Below are positions 8,783 to 17,783 of a stretch of DNA of 64,000 nt, piece after piece (within the stretch, counting starts at the first letter, position 1; each line of letters opens with the position of its first letter). The notes under the pieces were generated by a model, which did no database searches, was not told the DNA's origin, and saw only the letters and a program-made list of their open reading frames with translations. This DNA comes from JAEUOS01 sp965279115 (GTDB lineage: Bacteria > Pseudomonadota > Gammaproteobacteria > Burkholderiales > JAEUOS01). The stretch covers positions 372,001-436,000 of the forward strand of contig OZ257137.1 of the NCBI GenBank assembly GCA_965279115.1, read 5' to 3'. Made by a program: the position numbers and the translations under genes.

Positions 8783-10087
8783 ATGGACACCCTTGAAATC
8801 GCCCTGCTGCTTTCGGGCCTGCTGCTTTTCCTGCTGGCCGGCGGCATGTGGATCGCCGTCGCACTGGGTCTGGTGGCATGGATAGGCGTGGCCTTTTTCA
8901 CCCGCACCAGGCCCGAGATCAACATCGTCACCAGCCTGTGGAACACCGGATCGGCACTGCAACTGGCCTCCCTGCCGCTGTTCATCTGGATGGGCGAGAT
9001 CCTCTATCGCACCAAGCTCTCGGAGCAGATGTTCGCCGGCCTCTCGCCCTGGCTCAACTGGTTGCCCGGCCGGCTCATGCATGTGAACGTGCTGGGTTGC
9101 GGCATCTTCGGCGCCGTTTCAGGCTCGTCCGCGGCGACCACCGCGACGATCGCCAAGATCGCCCTGCCGGAATTGAAAAAGCGCGGCTATCACGAAGGCA
9201 CCGCGCTGGGCTCACTGTCGGGTGCCGGCACGCTGGGCATCCTGATCCCGCCGTCGATCACCATGGTGGTCTATGCGGTGGCGGCCGATGTTTCGATCGT
9301 GCGCATCTTCCTGGCCGGCTTCATTCCCGGATTCCTGCTCATGGCCCTGTTCTCGGGCTACATCATCGCGTGGTCGCTGTTGAACCCCAAACTGACACCA
9401 CCGGCCGACCCGCCCATGCCGCTGGCCGCCAAACTGGCAGCGAGCAAGCAATTGATCCCGGTACTGCTGCTTACCTTCCTGGTGTTCTACGTGCTCATCG
9501 CCGGACTCGCCACCGCCAACGAGGCCGCGGCCTACGGCGTGCTGGGCTCCCTGATCCTCGCCGCCACCTCCGGCTCGCTCACCTGGAAGAACTTCTGGGA
9601 GTCCGTCAGCGGCGCCACCCGGCTCTCCTGCATGATCATGTTCATCCTCGGTGCCGCCGCCTTCCTCTCGGTCACCATGGGATTCACCGGGATTCCGAAA
9701 GCGCTGGCGGAATGGGTCGCGGCGATGAACCTCTCGCCCTACACCCTGATGGCGATGCTGACACTCATCTACGTGCTGCTGGGCACGGCGCTCGACGGCG
9801 TGTCGATGATCGTGCTGACGACCTCGATCGTCATCCCGATGGTGCAGAAGGCGGGATTCGACCCGGTATGGTTCGGCATTTTCATCGTGCTGCTGGTGGA
9901 GATCGCCGAGGTGACACCGCCGGTGGGCTTCAACCTCTTCGTGCTGCAGAACATGAGCGGCAAGGACAGCATGACGGTGGCGCGCGCGTCGCTGCCGTTC
10001 TTTTTCCTGATGGTTTTCGCGGTGGGACTGATCGTGGTCTTCCCGGGAATCGTCACCTGGTTGCCACAGGTCGTGATGGGCAAATAA
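8783..10087 (+). CDS. dctM: TRAP transporter large permease (DctM family)
   Basis: A 434-residue integral membrane protein with about twelve hydrophobic segments. Family signatures include GAVSGSSAATTATIAKIALP near residue 112, GTLGILIPPSITMVVYAVAA near 150 and EVTPPVGFNLFVLQ near 376. This is the ion-coupled translocation subunit working with DctP and DctQ. Length and hydropathy are normal for the family. Confidence 0.95.
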   Translation: MDTLEIALLLSGLLLFLLAGGMWIAVALGLVAWIGVAFFTRTRPEINIVTSLWNTGSALQLASLPLFIWMGEILYRTKLSEQMFAGLSPWLNWLPGRLMHVNVLGCGIFGAVSGSSAATTATIAKIALPELKKRGYHEGTALGSLSGAGTLGILIPPSITMVVYAVAADVSIVRIFLAGFIPGFLLMALFSGYIIAWSLLNPKLTPPADPPMPLAAKLAASKQLIPVLLLTFLVFYVLIAGLATANEAAAYGVLGSLILAATSGSLTWKNFWESVSGATRLSCMIMFILGAAAFLSVTMGFTGIPKALAEWVAAMNLSPYTLMAMLTLIYVLLGTALDGVSMIVLTTSIVIPMVQKAGFDPVWFGIFIVLLVEIAEVTPPVGFNLFVLQNMSGKDSMTVARASLPFFFLMVFAVGLIVVFPGIVTWLPQVVMGK

Positions 10088-10099
10088 AGGAGCTATGCA

Positions 10100-11266
10100 A
10101 TGAGTACCCAAGCAAACCAGCGGGACCCCGCTGAAGAGAAGGCCATCCTCGACGCCATCGAGGTGTGGGTCGAAAAGGAAGTGCGTCCGATCGCCAAGAA
10201 ATTCGATCTTGCCGACGAATACCCGCACGAACTGGTCGAGCAGATGAAGGAACTGGGGCTGTTCGGCGCGACCATCTCGCAGGAGTACGGCGGCCTGGGG
10301 CTTTCGGCCTGGACCTACGCGCAGATCGTCATCAAGGTAGCGTCAGCCTGGATGGCGCCTTCGGGCATTTTCAACTCGCACCTGATCATGGCGTCCGCCA
10401 TCGAGCGGGCCGGCACCGAGGCGCAGAAGCGCAAGTACCTGCCGCTGATGGCCTCGGGTGAATTCCGCGGCAGCCTGGGCCTTACCGAGCCCAACACCGG
10501 CACCGACCTGCAGGCCATCCGCACATTGGCCAAGCGCGACGGCGACCACTACGTGGTCAACGGGTCGAAGATGTGGATCACCAACAGCATGTACGGCAAC
10601 GGCACGCTGCTCCTGGTCAAGACCGACCCCAACGCCACGCCGCGTCACAAGGGCATGAGCATGCTGATCGCCGAGAAAACCGACGGCTTCAAGGTGGTGG
10701 GCAAGATCAAGAAGTTCGGCTACCGCTCCATCGATACGTGCGAGCTCCTGTTCGAGGACTATCGCGTGCCGGTGGAAAACCTGCTGGGTGGCGAAGAGGG
10801 ACACGGCTTCCAGCACACCGCCGGCGGCCTGGAACTCGGCCGCATCAATGTCGCGGCGCGCGGCGCCGGCATCGCCGAGGGCGCCCTCAAGATGGCGCTG
10901 CGCTATGCGCAGGAACGCGAGACCTTCGGCAAGCCGATCTGGCAGCACCAGGCCATCCAGTTCAAGCTGGCCGAAATGGTCACGCAAGTCGAGGCTTCCA
11001 AACGCCTGATCGAAAACGCGGCGCTCAAGTACGACGCCGGCGAGCGTTGCGACCTCGAATCGTCGATGGCCAAGCTGTTCGCTTCCGAAGCCGGGGTGTT
11101 CTGCGCCCAGGAAGCGATGCGCACCTTCGGTGGCTATTCCTATTCGGTGGAGTATGAAATCGAACGCTACTACCGGGATGCGATGCTGATGTGCATCGGC
11201 GAGGGTGCCAACGAGGTGTTGAAGACCGTGATCGCGAAGCAGCTGGTGGATCGTTACCGGATCTGA
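10100..11266 (+). CDS. Acyl-CoA dehydrogenase
   Basis: A 388-residue flavoenzyme that introduces a double bond into an acyl-CoA and passes electrons to ETF. Visible are LTEPNTGTDLQAIRTLAKRD (FAD/substrate region, near residue 130), SKMWITNS near 155, RETFGKPIWQHQAIQFKLAEM near 273 and IGEGANEV near 373, where the first Glu matches the usual catalytic base. It starts 12 bases after dctM with AAGGAGC upstream and probably belongs to the TRAP operon. The substrate is presumably the CoA ester made by the nearby CoA-transferase, which is an inference from position. Confidence 0.93.
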   Translation: MSTQANQRDPAEEKAILDAIEVWVEKEVRPIAKKFDLADEYPHELVEQMKELGLFGATISQEYGGLGLSAWTYAQIVIKVASAWMAPSGIFNSHLIMASAIERAGTEAQKRKYLPLMASGEFRGSLGLTEPNTGTDLQAIRTLAKRDGDHYVVNGSKMWITNSMYGNGTLLLVKTDPNATPRHKGMSMLIAEKTDGFKVVGKIKKFGYRSIDTCELLFEDYRVPVENLLGGEEGHGFQHTAGGLELGRINVAARGAGIAEGALKMALRYAQERETFGKPIWQHQAIQFKLAEMVTQVEASKRLIENAALKYDAGERCDLESSMAKLFASEAGVFCAQEAMRTFGGYSYSVEYEIERYYRDAMLMCIGEGANEVLKTVIAKQLVDRYRI

Positions 11267-11294
11267 GCGTCGCGACCTGCGCCGGGGCGGAGCG

Positions 11295-11675
11295 TCAGGC
11301 CTCCGCCTTGAGCCAGGGCTTGGCGGGATCGATGGTCACCTGATGCCGGAAAAAATCGTCCCATGCCTTGAAGGCCTCGACTTCGCTGGCGTACGCCAGA
11401 CGGTAGCTGCCCAGCACCGAGTTGATCGCCGACAGGCTTTGCGCCTTGGAACTGGCGGCATTGAGCACGTTCGCCTCGACCAGCGCATTGCATGTCCTGA
11501 ACAGTTGCTCAAGAAAGGCCTTGACGGCCGCGGCTTCCTTGTCGCCGCCGAAAAGCGTCTTTTTCCCGGCAGAGGAGCGCACCTCCGCCAGCGCATTGAG
11601 CAGCTTGCAGATTTCGCGATCGGCGCGTCCATAGCGGTTCGCCAGGCCGCGCGCCAAAACCGAGTCCCCCTTCAT
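11295..11675 (-). CDS. Hypothetical protein, helical, 126 aa
   Basis: A predicted 126-residue soluble protein I do not recognise. The start chosen is the ATG at 11675 (MKGDSVLARGLANRYG); longer frames would overlap the MBL gene. It is mostly predicted helix with a conserved-looking middle (KAFLEQLFRTCNALVEANVL) and a C-terminal tryptophan/phenylalanine-rich WDDFFRHQ segment. There is no signal peptide, membrane segment or metal motif. It lies tail-to-tail with the acyl-CoA dehydrogenase and just downstream of the MBL hydrolase on the same strand. Codon use fits its neighbours, which supports it being real. Confidence 0.6.
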   Translation of the reverse strand: MKGDSVLARGLANRYGRADREICKLLNALAEVRSSAGKKTLFGGDKEAAAVKAFLEQLFRTCNALVEANVLNAASSKAQSLSAINSVLGSYRLAYASEVEAFKAWDDFFRHQVTIDPAKPWLKAEA

Positions 11676-11742
11676 CACAGTTTCGCGCCCCGACAAATAT
11701 GACAACGGCAAGTCTAGCCGATTGCCGGGCAATCCGGCGCAC

Positions 11743-12702
11743 TCAGCCCTTGCGGCCGTCGATATAGTCGCCCAGCCCCTGGGCGTTGAGTTCATGGTCG
11801 AGTTCGAACACCTGCAACACCTCGGCGTCGGAAAGGCGCCAGCCCTGCCGGTCGCGTTCGTCGGTGATGATCCTGCCGACACCATCCTTCAGGAAGGCAT
11901 GGCGCGCGGCCCCGCTCAAGCCCGCCGCCACCGCCCGGTCGGCCAGGTCGGCATGCGCGTCGATCAGGCGGTGCAGGTCGGCGGCGATGCGCGGCACGTC
12001 TGTCACCTGGGCATAGTGGGTCACATACACGGCGCCGGGCCTGAGCCCCACGATACGGTCGACCGAGGCGTGCATGGCCGGCGGGTCGAACTGCGTAGGG
12101 CTTGAGGTGGGAAAACAATAGCGCTTGCCATCGGTGAGCAGTTCCTCGTAGCCCAGGCCGAAGATGTCGCCGGTGAATGCATGCCCGGAAAGCGAATCAT
12201 GGATCACCACGTGGTGCTTGGCATGACCGGGGGCATCGTAGAAAGTGAGCGTGCGGCCGCGGAAATCGAGCTTGAGGCCGTCGGTGGCCTCGATGATGCG
12301 CTCGGCCGGGATGGGCACGATCACGCCATAGTTGCGCTCGGCCAGTTCGCGTCCGTACACGGCGACCGTGGCGGCCCACAGTTTGGCGGGGTCGGCCATG
12401 TGGCGACTGCCGCGCGGGTGCACCACCAGTTTCGCGTTGGGCATCATGCGCATGAGTTCGCCGGCGCCGCCCGCATGGTCCAGGTGGATGTGGGTGAGGA
12501 TCACGTAGTCGACGTCTTCAGCGCTCAGGCCCTTGGCGGCAAGCGCCTCAAGCACCAGCGGCACCGAATGCGTGGTGGCGGTGTCGATGATGGCGGCATG
12601 CCCGCCCTGCAGCATCAGGTGGATGGCATCCAGGCGCGGACGATGAAAACCGGAATCCAGTGCGCTGATCCCGTGGTCGTAGTCGGTAAGGTCGATGGTC
12701 AT
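11743..12702 (-). CDS. MBL-fold metallo-hydrolase
   Basis: A 319-residue metallo-beta-lactamase-fold hydrolase. The zinc motif HIHLDH is at residues 71-76, with further ligand candidates in VVHPRG, APGHAKHH and TGDIFG. An SPTQFDPPAM stretch and a YVTHYAQVTD segment follow. There is no signal peptide. The ATG at 12702 is used; a TTG three codons upstream is also possible. Sequence resembles glyoxalase II-like hydrolases, but the substrate is open. Upstream lies a divergent DUF72 gene, so the 108-base gap probably holds both promoters. Confidence 0.88.
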   Translation of the reverse strand: MTIDLTDYDHGISALDSGFHRPRLDAIHLMLQGGHAAIIDTATTHSVPLVLEALAAKGLSAEDVDYVILTHIHLDHAGGAGELMRMMPNAKLVVHPRGSRHMADPAKLWAATVAVYGRELAERNYGVIVPIPAERIIEATDGLKLDFRGRTLTFYDAPGHAKHHVVIHDSLSGHAFTGDIFGLGYEELLTDGKRYCFPTSSPTQFDPPAMHASVDRIVGLRPGAVYVTHYAQVTDVPRIAADLHRLIDAHADLADRAVAAGLSGAARHAFLKDGVGRIITDERDRQGWRLSDAEVLQVFELDHELNAQGLGDYIDGRKG

Positions 12703-12810
12703 GGTGGACAAGGCGCGGCGGCAAGCATTGCCGGCGTGGTTTGGAAGCCGTGGATTTTCGCCGATAATCGAATTCCCTCCTTACGACGCCGGTTTCGCGC
12801 GCTCGCCGCC

Positions 12811-13836
12811 ATGGGCGACATGGAAGATCTTTTCGGCCTGCCGGAAAAACCCGAATCGGCCACCACGGCGCGCGCGAAGGGGCGCCCGATAGGTCCCGCC
12901 GTACCGGCCCCCGCGGTGACCGCGCTCGGGGCGCGACTGCCCGCCGCGATTCACCTCGGCACCTCGTCCTGGTCGTTTCCCGGCTGGGCCGGCATTGTCT
13001 ACGACGCGCCGGCGACGGAGTCGCTGTTGTCGAAGAAGGGACTCACCGCCTATGCGCGCCACCCGATACTGCGCGCGGTCGGCATTGACCGCGGCTTCTA
13101 CCAGCCATTGGCGGCCACCGAATATGCCGCGTATGCCGCGCAGGTGCCGGACAACTTCAGGTTCCTGGTCAAGGGGCCGGCGCTGGTCAGCGACGAATTG
13201 CGGCGCGACGACAGCGGCCGCGGCACCGCGCCCAATCCGCTGTTTCTTGACGCCCAGGTGGCGTTCGACGAATTCGTCAAGCCCGCCATGGCCGGACTGC
13301 TGGAGAAGGCCGGCCCGCTGGTGTTCCAGTTCTCGCCGCTGTCACGGCGCACGCTCGCCGACGTGCCGGCCTTCGTGGCGCGCCTGCACGGCTTCCTGTG
13401 GGCGATCAACAAGATGTGTGACGGTTTCACCACGCCGCCAATGCTCGCCATCGAGGTGCGCAACCCCGAACTTCTCACACGCGACTTCGCCGCCGCGCTC
13501 AAGGACGCCGGGGCACGCTACTGCCTGGGCGTGCACGCGCGCATGCCCAGCGCGGAAGAACAGTTGCCGCTGTTGCGCTCGCTCTGGCCGGGCCCGCTGG
13601 TGGTGCGCTGGAACCTGCATGCGGGCTTCGCCTACGAGCAGGCGAAGGCGAGCTACGCGCCCTTCAATCGCCTGGTCGATGAAGACCATGCGACCCGGGC
13701 CACGCTGGCGAAGGTCGCCGCCGCCACGGCACGCGCCGGCTACCCGGTGACCATCATCGCCAACAACAAGGCGGAAGGCTCGGCGCCGCTCACGCTCATG
13801 AAACTGGCGGAAGCGATCATCGGCCAGCAGGCCTGA
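12811..13836 (+). CDS. DUF72 (YecE-like) family protein
   Basis: A 341-residue TIM-barrel protein of the DUF72 family, whose biochemical role is not settled. Typical segments are IHLGTSSWSFPGWAGIVY near residue 49, an EYAAYAAQVPDNFRFLVKGP stretch near 104 and LAIEVRNPELL near 211. The first 45 residues are an extra, low-complexity N-terminus (PEKPESATTARAKGRP). An ATG at 12820 is an alternative start. No operon partner is seen. Confidence 0.85.
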   Translation: MGDMEDLFGLPEKPESATTARAKGRPIGPAVPAPAVTALGARLPAAIHLGTSSWSFPGWAGIVYDAPATESLLSKKGLTAYARHPILRAVGIDRGFYQPLAATEYAAYAAQVPDNFRFLVKGPALVSDELRRDDSGRGTAPNPLFLDAQVAFDEFVKPAMAGLLEKAGPLVFQFSPLSRRTLADVPAFVARLHGFLWAINKMCDGFTTPPMLAIEVRNPELLTRDFAAALKDAGARYCLGVHARMPSAEEQLPLLRSLWPGPLVVRWNLHAGFAYEQAKASYAPFNRLVDEDHATRATLAKVAAATARAGYPVTIIANNKAEGSAPLTLMKLAEAIIGQQA

Positions 13837-13874
13837 AGGCAAGCCGCGATCCACCCGGTTGAACCGGCGAGGGC

Positions 13875-14417
13875 CTATTTCTTCAGGCGGGCGGCGAACT
13901 GCTTGCGGAACTTCTGTACCTTGGGCGCCACCACGAACATGCAGTAACTCTGCATGGGATTGCGGGCGTAATACTCCTGGTGATACTTCTCGGCGATGTA
14001 GAAGGTGGACGCCGGGTTCACCTCGGTGACGGCCTGAGCGCCCCAGATGCCGGCGCGGTCGATCTCGTCGATGACCTGCCGCCCGGTCTCCCGCTGCGCA
14101 TCGGAGTTGAAAAAGATCGCTGACCGGTACTGCGTTCCGACATCGTTGCCCTGGCGGTTGAGCGTGGTCGGATCATGCACGGTGAAGAACACCCGCAGGA
14201 TGTCGGCAAAGCTCACTACCGCCGGGTCGAACGCCACGCGTATCACCTCGGCATGGCCGGTATCACCGCCGCAGATGTCCTCGTAGGTGGGATCTGCGGT
14301 GTGACCGCCCATGTAGCCGGATTCCACCGACTGCACACCCTTGAGTTCGTCGAACACGGCTTCGACACACCAGAAGCAGCCGCCTCCGAGGAAGACGATT
14401 TCAGGTGGGGTTGTCAT
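13875..14417 (-). CDS. msrA: Peptide methionine sulfoxide reductase MsrA
   Basis: A 180-residue enzyme that reduces methionine-S-sulfoxide in proteins with thioredoxin-type reductants. The catalytic GGCFWC motif is at residues 12-17, followed by the family segments GYMGGHTADPTYEDICGG and HAEVIRVAFDP and the C-terminal KYHQEYYARNP. The ATG at 14417 gives the normal length; the longer reading frame upstream is Arg-rich and unlike the family. No export signal is seen. Confidence 0.97.
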   Translation of the reverse strand: MTTPPEIVFLGGGCFWCVEAVFDELKGVQSVESGYMGGHTADPTYEDICGGDTGHAEVIRVAFDPAVVSFADILRVFFTVHDPTTLNRQGNDVGTQYRSAIFFNSDAQRETGRQVIDEIDRAGIWGAQAVTEVNPASTFYIAEKYHQEYYARNPMQSYCMFVVAPKVQKFRKQFAARLKK

Positions 14418-14493
14418 GGAATCAGGGCTTTCGTTCAATGATCTCGAATCTGATACGCGCCGGCGGCGGTCACGGATGCGCCGGCCCCGGCTT

Positions 14494-15321
14494 CTAACGG
14501 TACGCGTTGATGGCGTCGCGGGTCTCGATGGCAGCCGCGCGCGCCGCCGCGGCGAAGTCCGTTCCGCCGGAGGCATATAGGATGGCGCGGCCGGAATTGA
14601 TGATCAGGCCGGTGCCCTTGCTGCTCTTGCCGGCCGCCACGGTGGCGGCGATATCGCCGCCCTGGGCGCCGATGCCGGGCACCAGGAGCGGCAGGTCGCC
14701 GACGATCCGCCGCACCTCTGCCAATTCATTCGGGAAAGTCGCGCCCACCACCAGCGCGCAGTTGCCGTTGCCGTTCCATTCGCCCGCCACGGTACGGGCG
14801 ATACGCTGGTACAGAAGCTCGCGTCCGTCCGGCCCTTCGACATCGAGGAACTGCATGTCGCTGCCACCCGGGTTGGATGTGCGGCACAGGATGATCACGC
14901 CGCGTTCCTTGTGCACGGTGTAGGGCGTGATCGAATCGTGGCCTAGGAAGGGGCTGACGGTGACCGCTTCGGCGTTGTAGCGCTCGAAGGCCTCGCGCGC
15001 ATATTGTTCGGCGGTCGAGCCGATGTCGCCGCGCTTGGCATCGAGGATCACCGGAATGGCCGGGTAGCGGTCGTGGATGTAGGTGATGACCTCCTCGAGC
15101 TGGTCCTCGGCGCGCTCGGCGTGGAAATAGGCGATTTGCGGCTTGAAGGCGCATACCAGGTCGGCGGTGGCGTCGACGATGGCACGGCAGAACTCCGCTA
15201 TGGCGCGCGGGCGTGCGGCGAGGTGGGCCGGAAAGCGCTTTATGTCCGGGTCCAGCCCGACGCAGAGGAGTGAATTGTTGGCCTGCCAGGCGGCCTCGAG
15301 TTTGCGGATGAAGGTGGTCAT
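14494..15321 (-). CDS. pyrF: Orotidine 5'-phosphate decarboxylase
   Basis: A 275-residue type 2 OMP decarboxylase that makes UMP in pyrimidine synthesis. The catalytic DAKRGD block is at residues 94-99, followed by IGSTAEQYAREAF. The C-terminal NSGRAILYAS segment binds the phosphate in this type. Its ATG overlaps the stop of the upstream YihY-type gene as ATGA, implying coupled translation. Confidence 0.97.
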   Translation of the reverse strand: MTTFIRKLEAAWQANNSLLCVGLDPDIKRFPAHLAARPRAIAEFCRAIVDATADLVCAFKPQIAYFHAERAEDQLEEVITYIHDRYPAIPVILDAKRGDIGSTAEQYAREAFERYNAEAVTVSPFLGHDSITPYTVHKERGVIILCRTSNPGGSDMQFLDVEGPDGRELLYQRIARTVAGEWNGNGNCALVVGATFPNELAEVRRIVGDLPLLVPGIGAQGGDIAATVAAGKSSKGTGLIINSGRAILYASGGTDFAAAARAAAIETRDAINAYR

Positions 15322-16706
15322 GCCGATAGTTTATGCGCGGAGCCCGGCTTCGCGCTCGCCGCCCTGGGGGCATCAATCAGCGCCGGGGCCAACGCATCCT
15401 CGAGCGTGACGGCGAGATCACGCTGGATCAGGTTGGCGACGCGATCGATGCCGAAACTGTGCGCCGGTTCGTCGGGGTCGAGCTTGTCCATGGCCGTGAC
15501 GGCATCGAAGGCGAAACGCTGGAACACATCCGACAGGCGCAGCAGGGCTGGATCGGCCAGCAGCACCCAGCGATTGTCGTTCCTGGATCCATCAATGCGG
15601 CCGATCCAGCCGGCCTCGCGCAATCGCTCCAGCAGGGTCTCCGACTCGGCGAAGCCGGTACGCAGGGTCGCGCGGATCTGGCGCGGGGTCGCGCCGCCAT
15701 GGCCGCGCGACTCGAACAAGAGGGTCAGAATCCGCATCGCGTCGATGAAGGCCATGCCCGGCCATTTGCTGGCCGTGCCGCGCTCATGGCCCATCAGCGG
15801 CCAGGTGGCGGCAAACAGCGCACCGACCAGCGTCACCAGCCAGGACAGGTAGACCCACAGGAGGAATATCGGAATCGCCGCGAAGGCGCCGTAGATCAGG
15901 TCGTAGGTGGGAAAGCGCGAGATATACAGCCCCAGCAAGCGCTTCATCAGTTCGAAACCGAGCATCGCCGCTGCGCCACCGATGGCGGCATGCTTCCACT
16001 GCACATCGCGGTTGGGCACCCCCATGTAGAGCAGCGTGAAGGCGAGCATGGTGAGCCCCAGAGGCACCAGGTCAAGCAGCCAGTGGGTGAACCAGCGGCC
16101 GTCGGGAAGCAGCCCGAGGGACGCCGACACCGCATAGGAGGTGATGAGCAATCCTCCGCCGATCAGGAGCGGGCCGAGCGACACCACCGCCCAGTACATC
16201 AGGATGCGCTGCGCAAGCGGCCGCTGACGCGGCACCCGCCATATCGAGTTGAGCGCGCGGTCGATGGTCTGCAACAGCATCACCGCCGTGATGCCAAGCG
16301 CGAACACCCCGGCCACCGTCAGGCCGGCGGCCTTGTGGCTGAACTCGGTCACATGGGTCATGATCGCCGTGCTGGCCTGCTCCGGCAACAGGTTGTCGAC
16401 CAGGAATTCCTCCAGGACGTCGCGCATCTGGTCGAAAATCGGAAACGCCGAAAACAGGCCCAGCGCGATGGTGACAAACGGCACCAGCGACAACAGCGAA
16501 GTGAAGGTGAGGCTGGCGGCGACCTGGGCGAACTGGTCTTCCTGTGCGCGCCGCAACAGATAGCGCAGGTAGCGGGTCTGGCGCGAATCGGCGGCGAAGC
16601 CGAAGGACTTGCCCGCGGGCCGCCCGGCGGTGCCCGAACCGGCGTCCACATCCTGGTCGCTCCGATTTTCCAGGCGTCTAACCACCGCAGGCTGATTGGT
16701 CTCCAA
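15318..16706 (-). CDS. YihY/BrkB family inner membrane protein
   Basis: A 462-residue protein of the YihY/virulence factor BrkB family (formerly thought to be RNase BN). The core at residues 50-330 has about six membrane helices and typical segments such as QVAASLTFTSLLSLVPFVTI and YGAFAAIPIFLLWVYLSWL. A C-terminal soluble part (about 330-430) looks like a winged helix (TPRQIRATLRTGFAESETLLER). The frame opens with a TTG at 16706, and the first 40 residues are variable, so the true start may lie further in. It is coupled to pyrF by a 4-base overlap. Confidence 0.88.
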   Translation of the reverse strand: METNQPAVVRRLENRSDQDVDAGSGTAGRPAGKSFGFAADSRQTRYLRYLLRRAQEDQFAQVAASLTFTSLLSLVPFVTIALGLFSAFPIFDQMRDVLEEFLVDNLLPEQASTAIMTHVTEFSHKAAGLTVAGVFALGITAVMLLQTIDRALNSIWRVPRQRPLAQRILMYWAVVSLGPLLIGGGLLITSYAVSASLGLLPDGRWFTHWLLDLVPLGLTMLAFTLLYMGVPNRDVQWKHAAIGGAAAMLGFELMKRLLGLYISRFPTYDLIYGAFAAIPIFLLWVYLSWLVTLVGALFAATWPLMGHERGTASKWPGMAFIDAMRILTLLFESRGHGGATPRQIRATLRTGFAESETLLERLREAGWIGRIDGSRNDNRWVLLADPALLRLSDVFQRFAFDAVTAMDKLDPDEPAHSFGIDRVANLIQRDLAVTLEDALAPALIDAPRAASAKPGSAHKLSA

Positions 16707-16750
16707 ATCGCGGGGCGCTCCCGACCCGATGCTTCACTTTGAACCCTTCG

Positions 16751-16802
16751 TATAATACGCGCGCCCAACCCGCCGTCCTGCGGCGGCTCCCAGTCGGGAG
16801 CC
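16751..16802 (+). promoter_or_regulatory. Probable wrbA promoter and 5' UTR hairpins
   Basis: TATAAT at 16751-16756 is a consensus -10 box, though no convincing -35 box lies upstream. Two overlapping inverted repeats follow: CCGCCG/CGGCGG (16770-16775 with 16781-16786) and GGCTCCC/GGGAGCC (16785-16791 with 16796-16802). The second ends 22 bases before the wrbA start, so it may shield the translation start. The -10 is seen; regulation is inferred. Confidence 0.45.
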
Positions 16803-16824
16803 CCGTTTCCGGCCCCCGTCATCG

Positions 16825-17418
16825 ATGCCGGAAATCCTCGTCCTCTACTACAGCCGCAATGGCGCCACCCGCCGCCTGGCAGAGCGTGTCGCACGCGGTA
16901 TTGAAGGGGTGACGGATATGCAGGCCCGCCTGCGTACCGTGCCGCCGGTGTCCCCGGTGACCGCCGTGGCCGCGCCACCGGTGCCGGACATTGGCAGCCC
17001 TTATGTCGAGGCGAGTGACCTTGAGGAATGCGCGGGACTGGCATTGGGGTCGCCGACGCGCTTCGGCAACATGGCCGCGCCGATGAAGCATTTCCTCGAC
17101 ACCACCGGCGCGCAGTGGCAGAACGGTGCGCTGGCCGGCAAGCCCGCAGCGGTGTTCACCTCCACCTCCAGCCAGCACGGCGGGCAGGAATCGACCCTGC
17201 TGTCGATGATGCTGCCGCTGCTACATCATGGCATGTTGATCGTCGGCATCCCCTTTACCGAACCCGCCCTCAACAACACCAGCACCGGCGGCACGCCTTA
17301 TGGCGCCAGCCATGTTGCCGGCTTTGGCACCGAGCGACCGGTCAGCGACGATGAAAAGCGCCTTGCCATGGCGCTGGGACGCCGCCTGGCGGAAGTGGCC
17401 TGGAAACTCGCGCGATGA
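16825..17418 (+). CDS. wrbA: NAD(P)H:quinone oxidoreductase, WrbA type
   Basis: A 197-residue flavodoxin-fold FMN enzyme that reduces quinones by two electrons. The N-terminal LVLYYSRNGATRRLAERVA binds the FMN phosphate, and GSPTRFGNMAAPMKHFLD near residue 75 and STSSQHGGQESTLLSM near 110 are classic WrbA segments. Its stop overlaps the DUF2069 start by 4 bases, which in turn overlaps the SDR gene, giving a three-gene coupled operon. Confidence 0.95.
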   Translation: MPEILVLYYSRNGATRRLAERVARGIEGVTDMQARLRTVPPVSPVTAVAAPPVPDIGSPYVEASDLEECAGLALGSPTRFGNMAAPMKHFLDTTGAQWQNGALAGKPAAVFTSTSSQHGGQESTLLSMMLPLLHHGMLIVGIPFTEPALNNTSTGGTPYGASHVAGFGTERPVSDDEKRLAMALGRRLAEVAWKLAR

Positions 17419-17783
17419 GCCGCAGCCTGCACCGCACCATCATCGCCCTGCTGACGGCGCTCATCGCGCTGTGCGTGGTGTGGGAACTCTGGCTTTCGCC
17501 CCTGCGTCCCGGCGGGTCATGGCTGGTGCTGAAGGTACTGCCGCTGATGCTGCTGTTGCCGGGCGTGCTGCGCGCCAGCAACTACGCGCTGCAGTGGTCG
17601 GTGCTGCTGATCTGGATATATTTCACCGAAGGCCTGGTGCGCGCCACCAGCGAATCCGGGCTTTCGATTCCGCTGGGCATCGCGGAAACGGCGCTGTCGG
17701 TGGGCTACTTCATCTGTGCGACCGTGATCCTGCGGCCGCTCAAAAAACAATCACGTGAACTCATCAAGGGAGAAAAGGCATGA
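17415..17783 (+). CDS. DUF2069 membrane protein
   Basis: A 122-residue inner membrane protein with about four helices (IIALLTALIALCVVW, VLPLMLLLPGVL, WSVLLIWIYFTEGLV and ALSVGYFICATVIL). It matches the DUF2069 family, often found next to wrbA in betaproteobacteria. The function is unknown. It is coupled at both ends by ATGA overlaps with wrbA and the SDR gene. Confidence 0.88.
   Translation: MSRSLHRTIIALLTALIALCVVWELWLSPLRPGGSWLVLKVLPLMLLLPGVLRASNYALQWSVLLIWIYFTEGLVRATSESGLSIPLGIAETALSVGYFICATVILRPLKKQSRELIKGEKA

Noticed and set aside
12345..12362. GTCCGTACAC resembling the GntR operator core
   Set aside because: It lies inside the MBL coding sequence and matches only part of the element; likely chance.
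15333..16742. A 469-codon frame opposite the YihY-type gene
   Set aside because: It is a mirror frame; the minus-strand gene has clear membrane helices and overlaps pyrF as expected.
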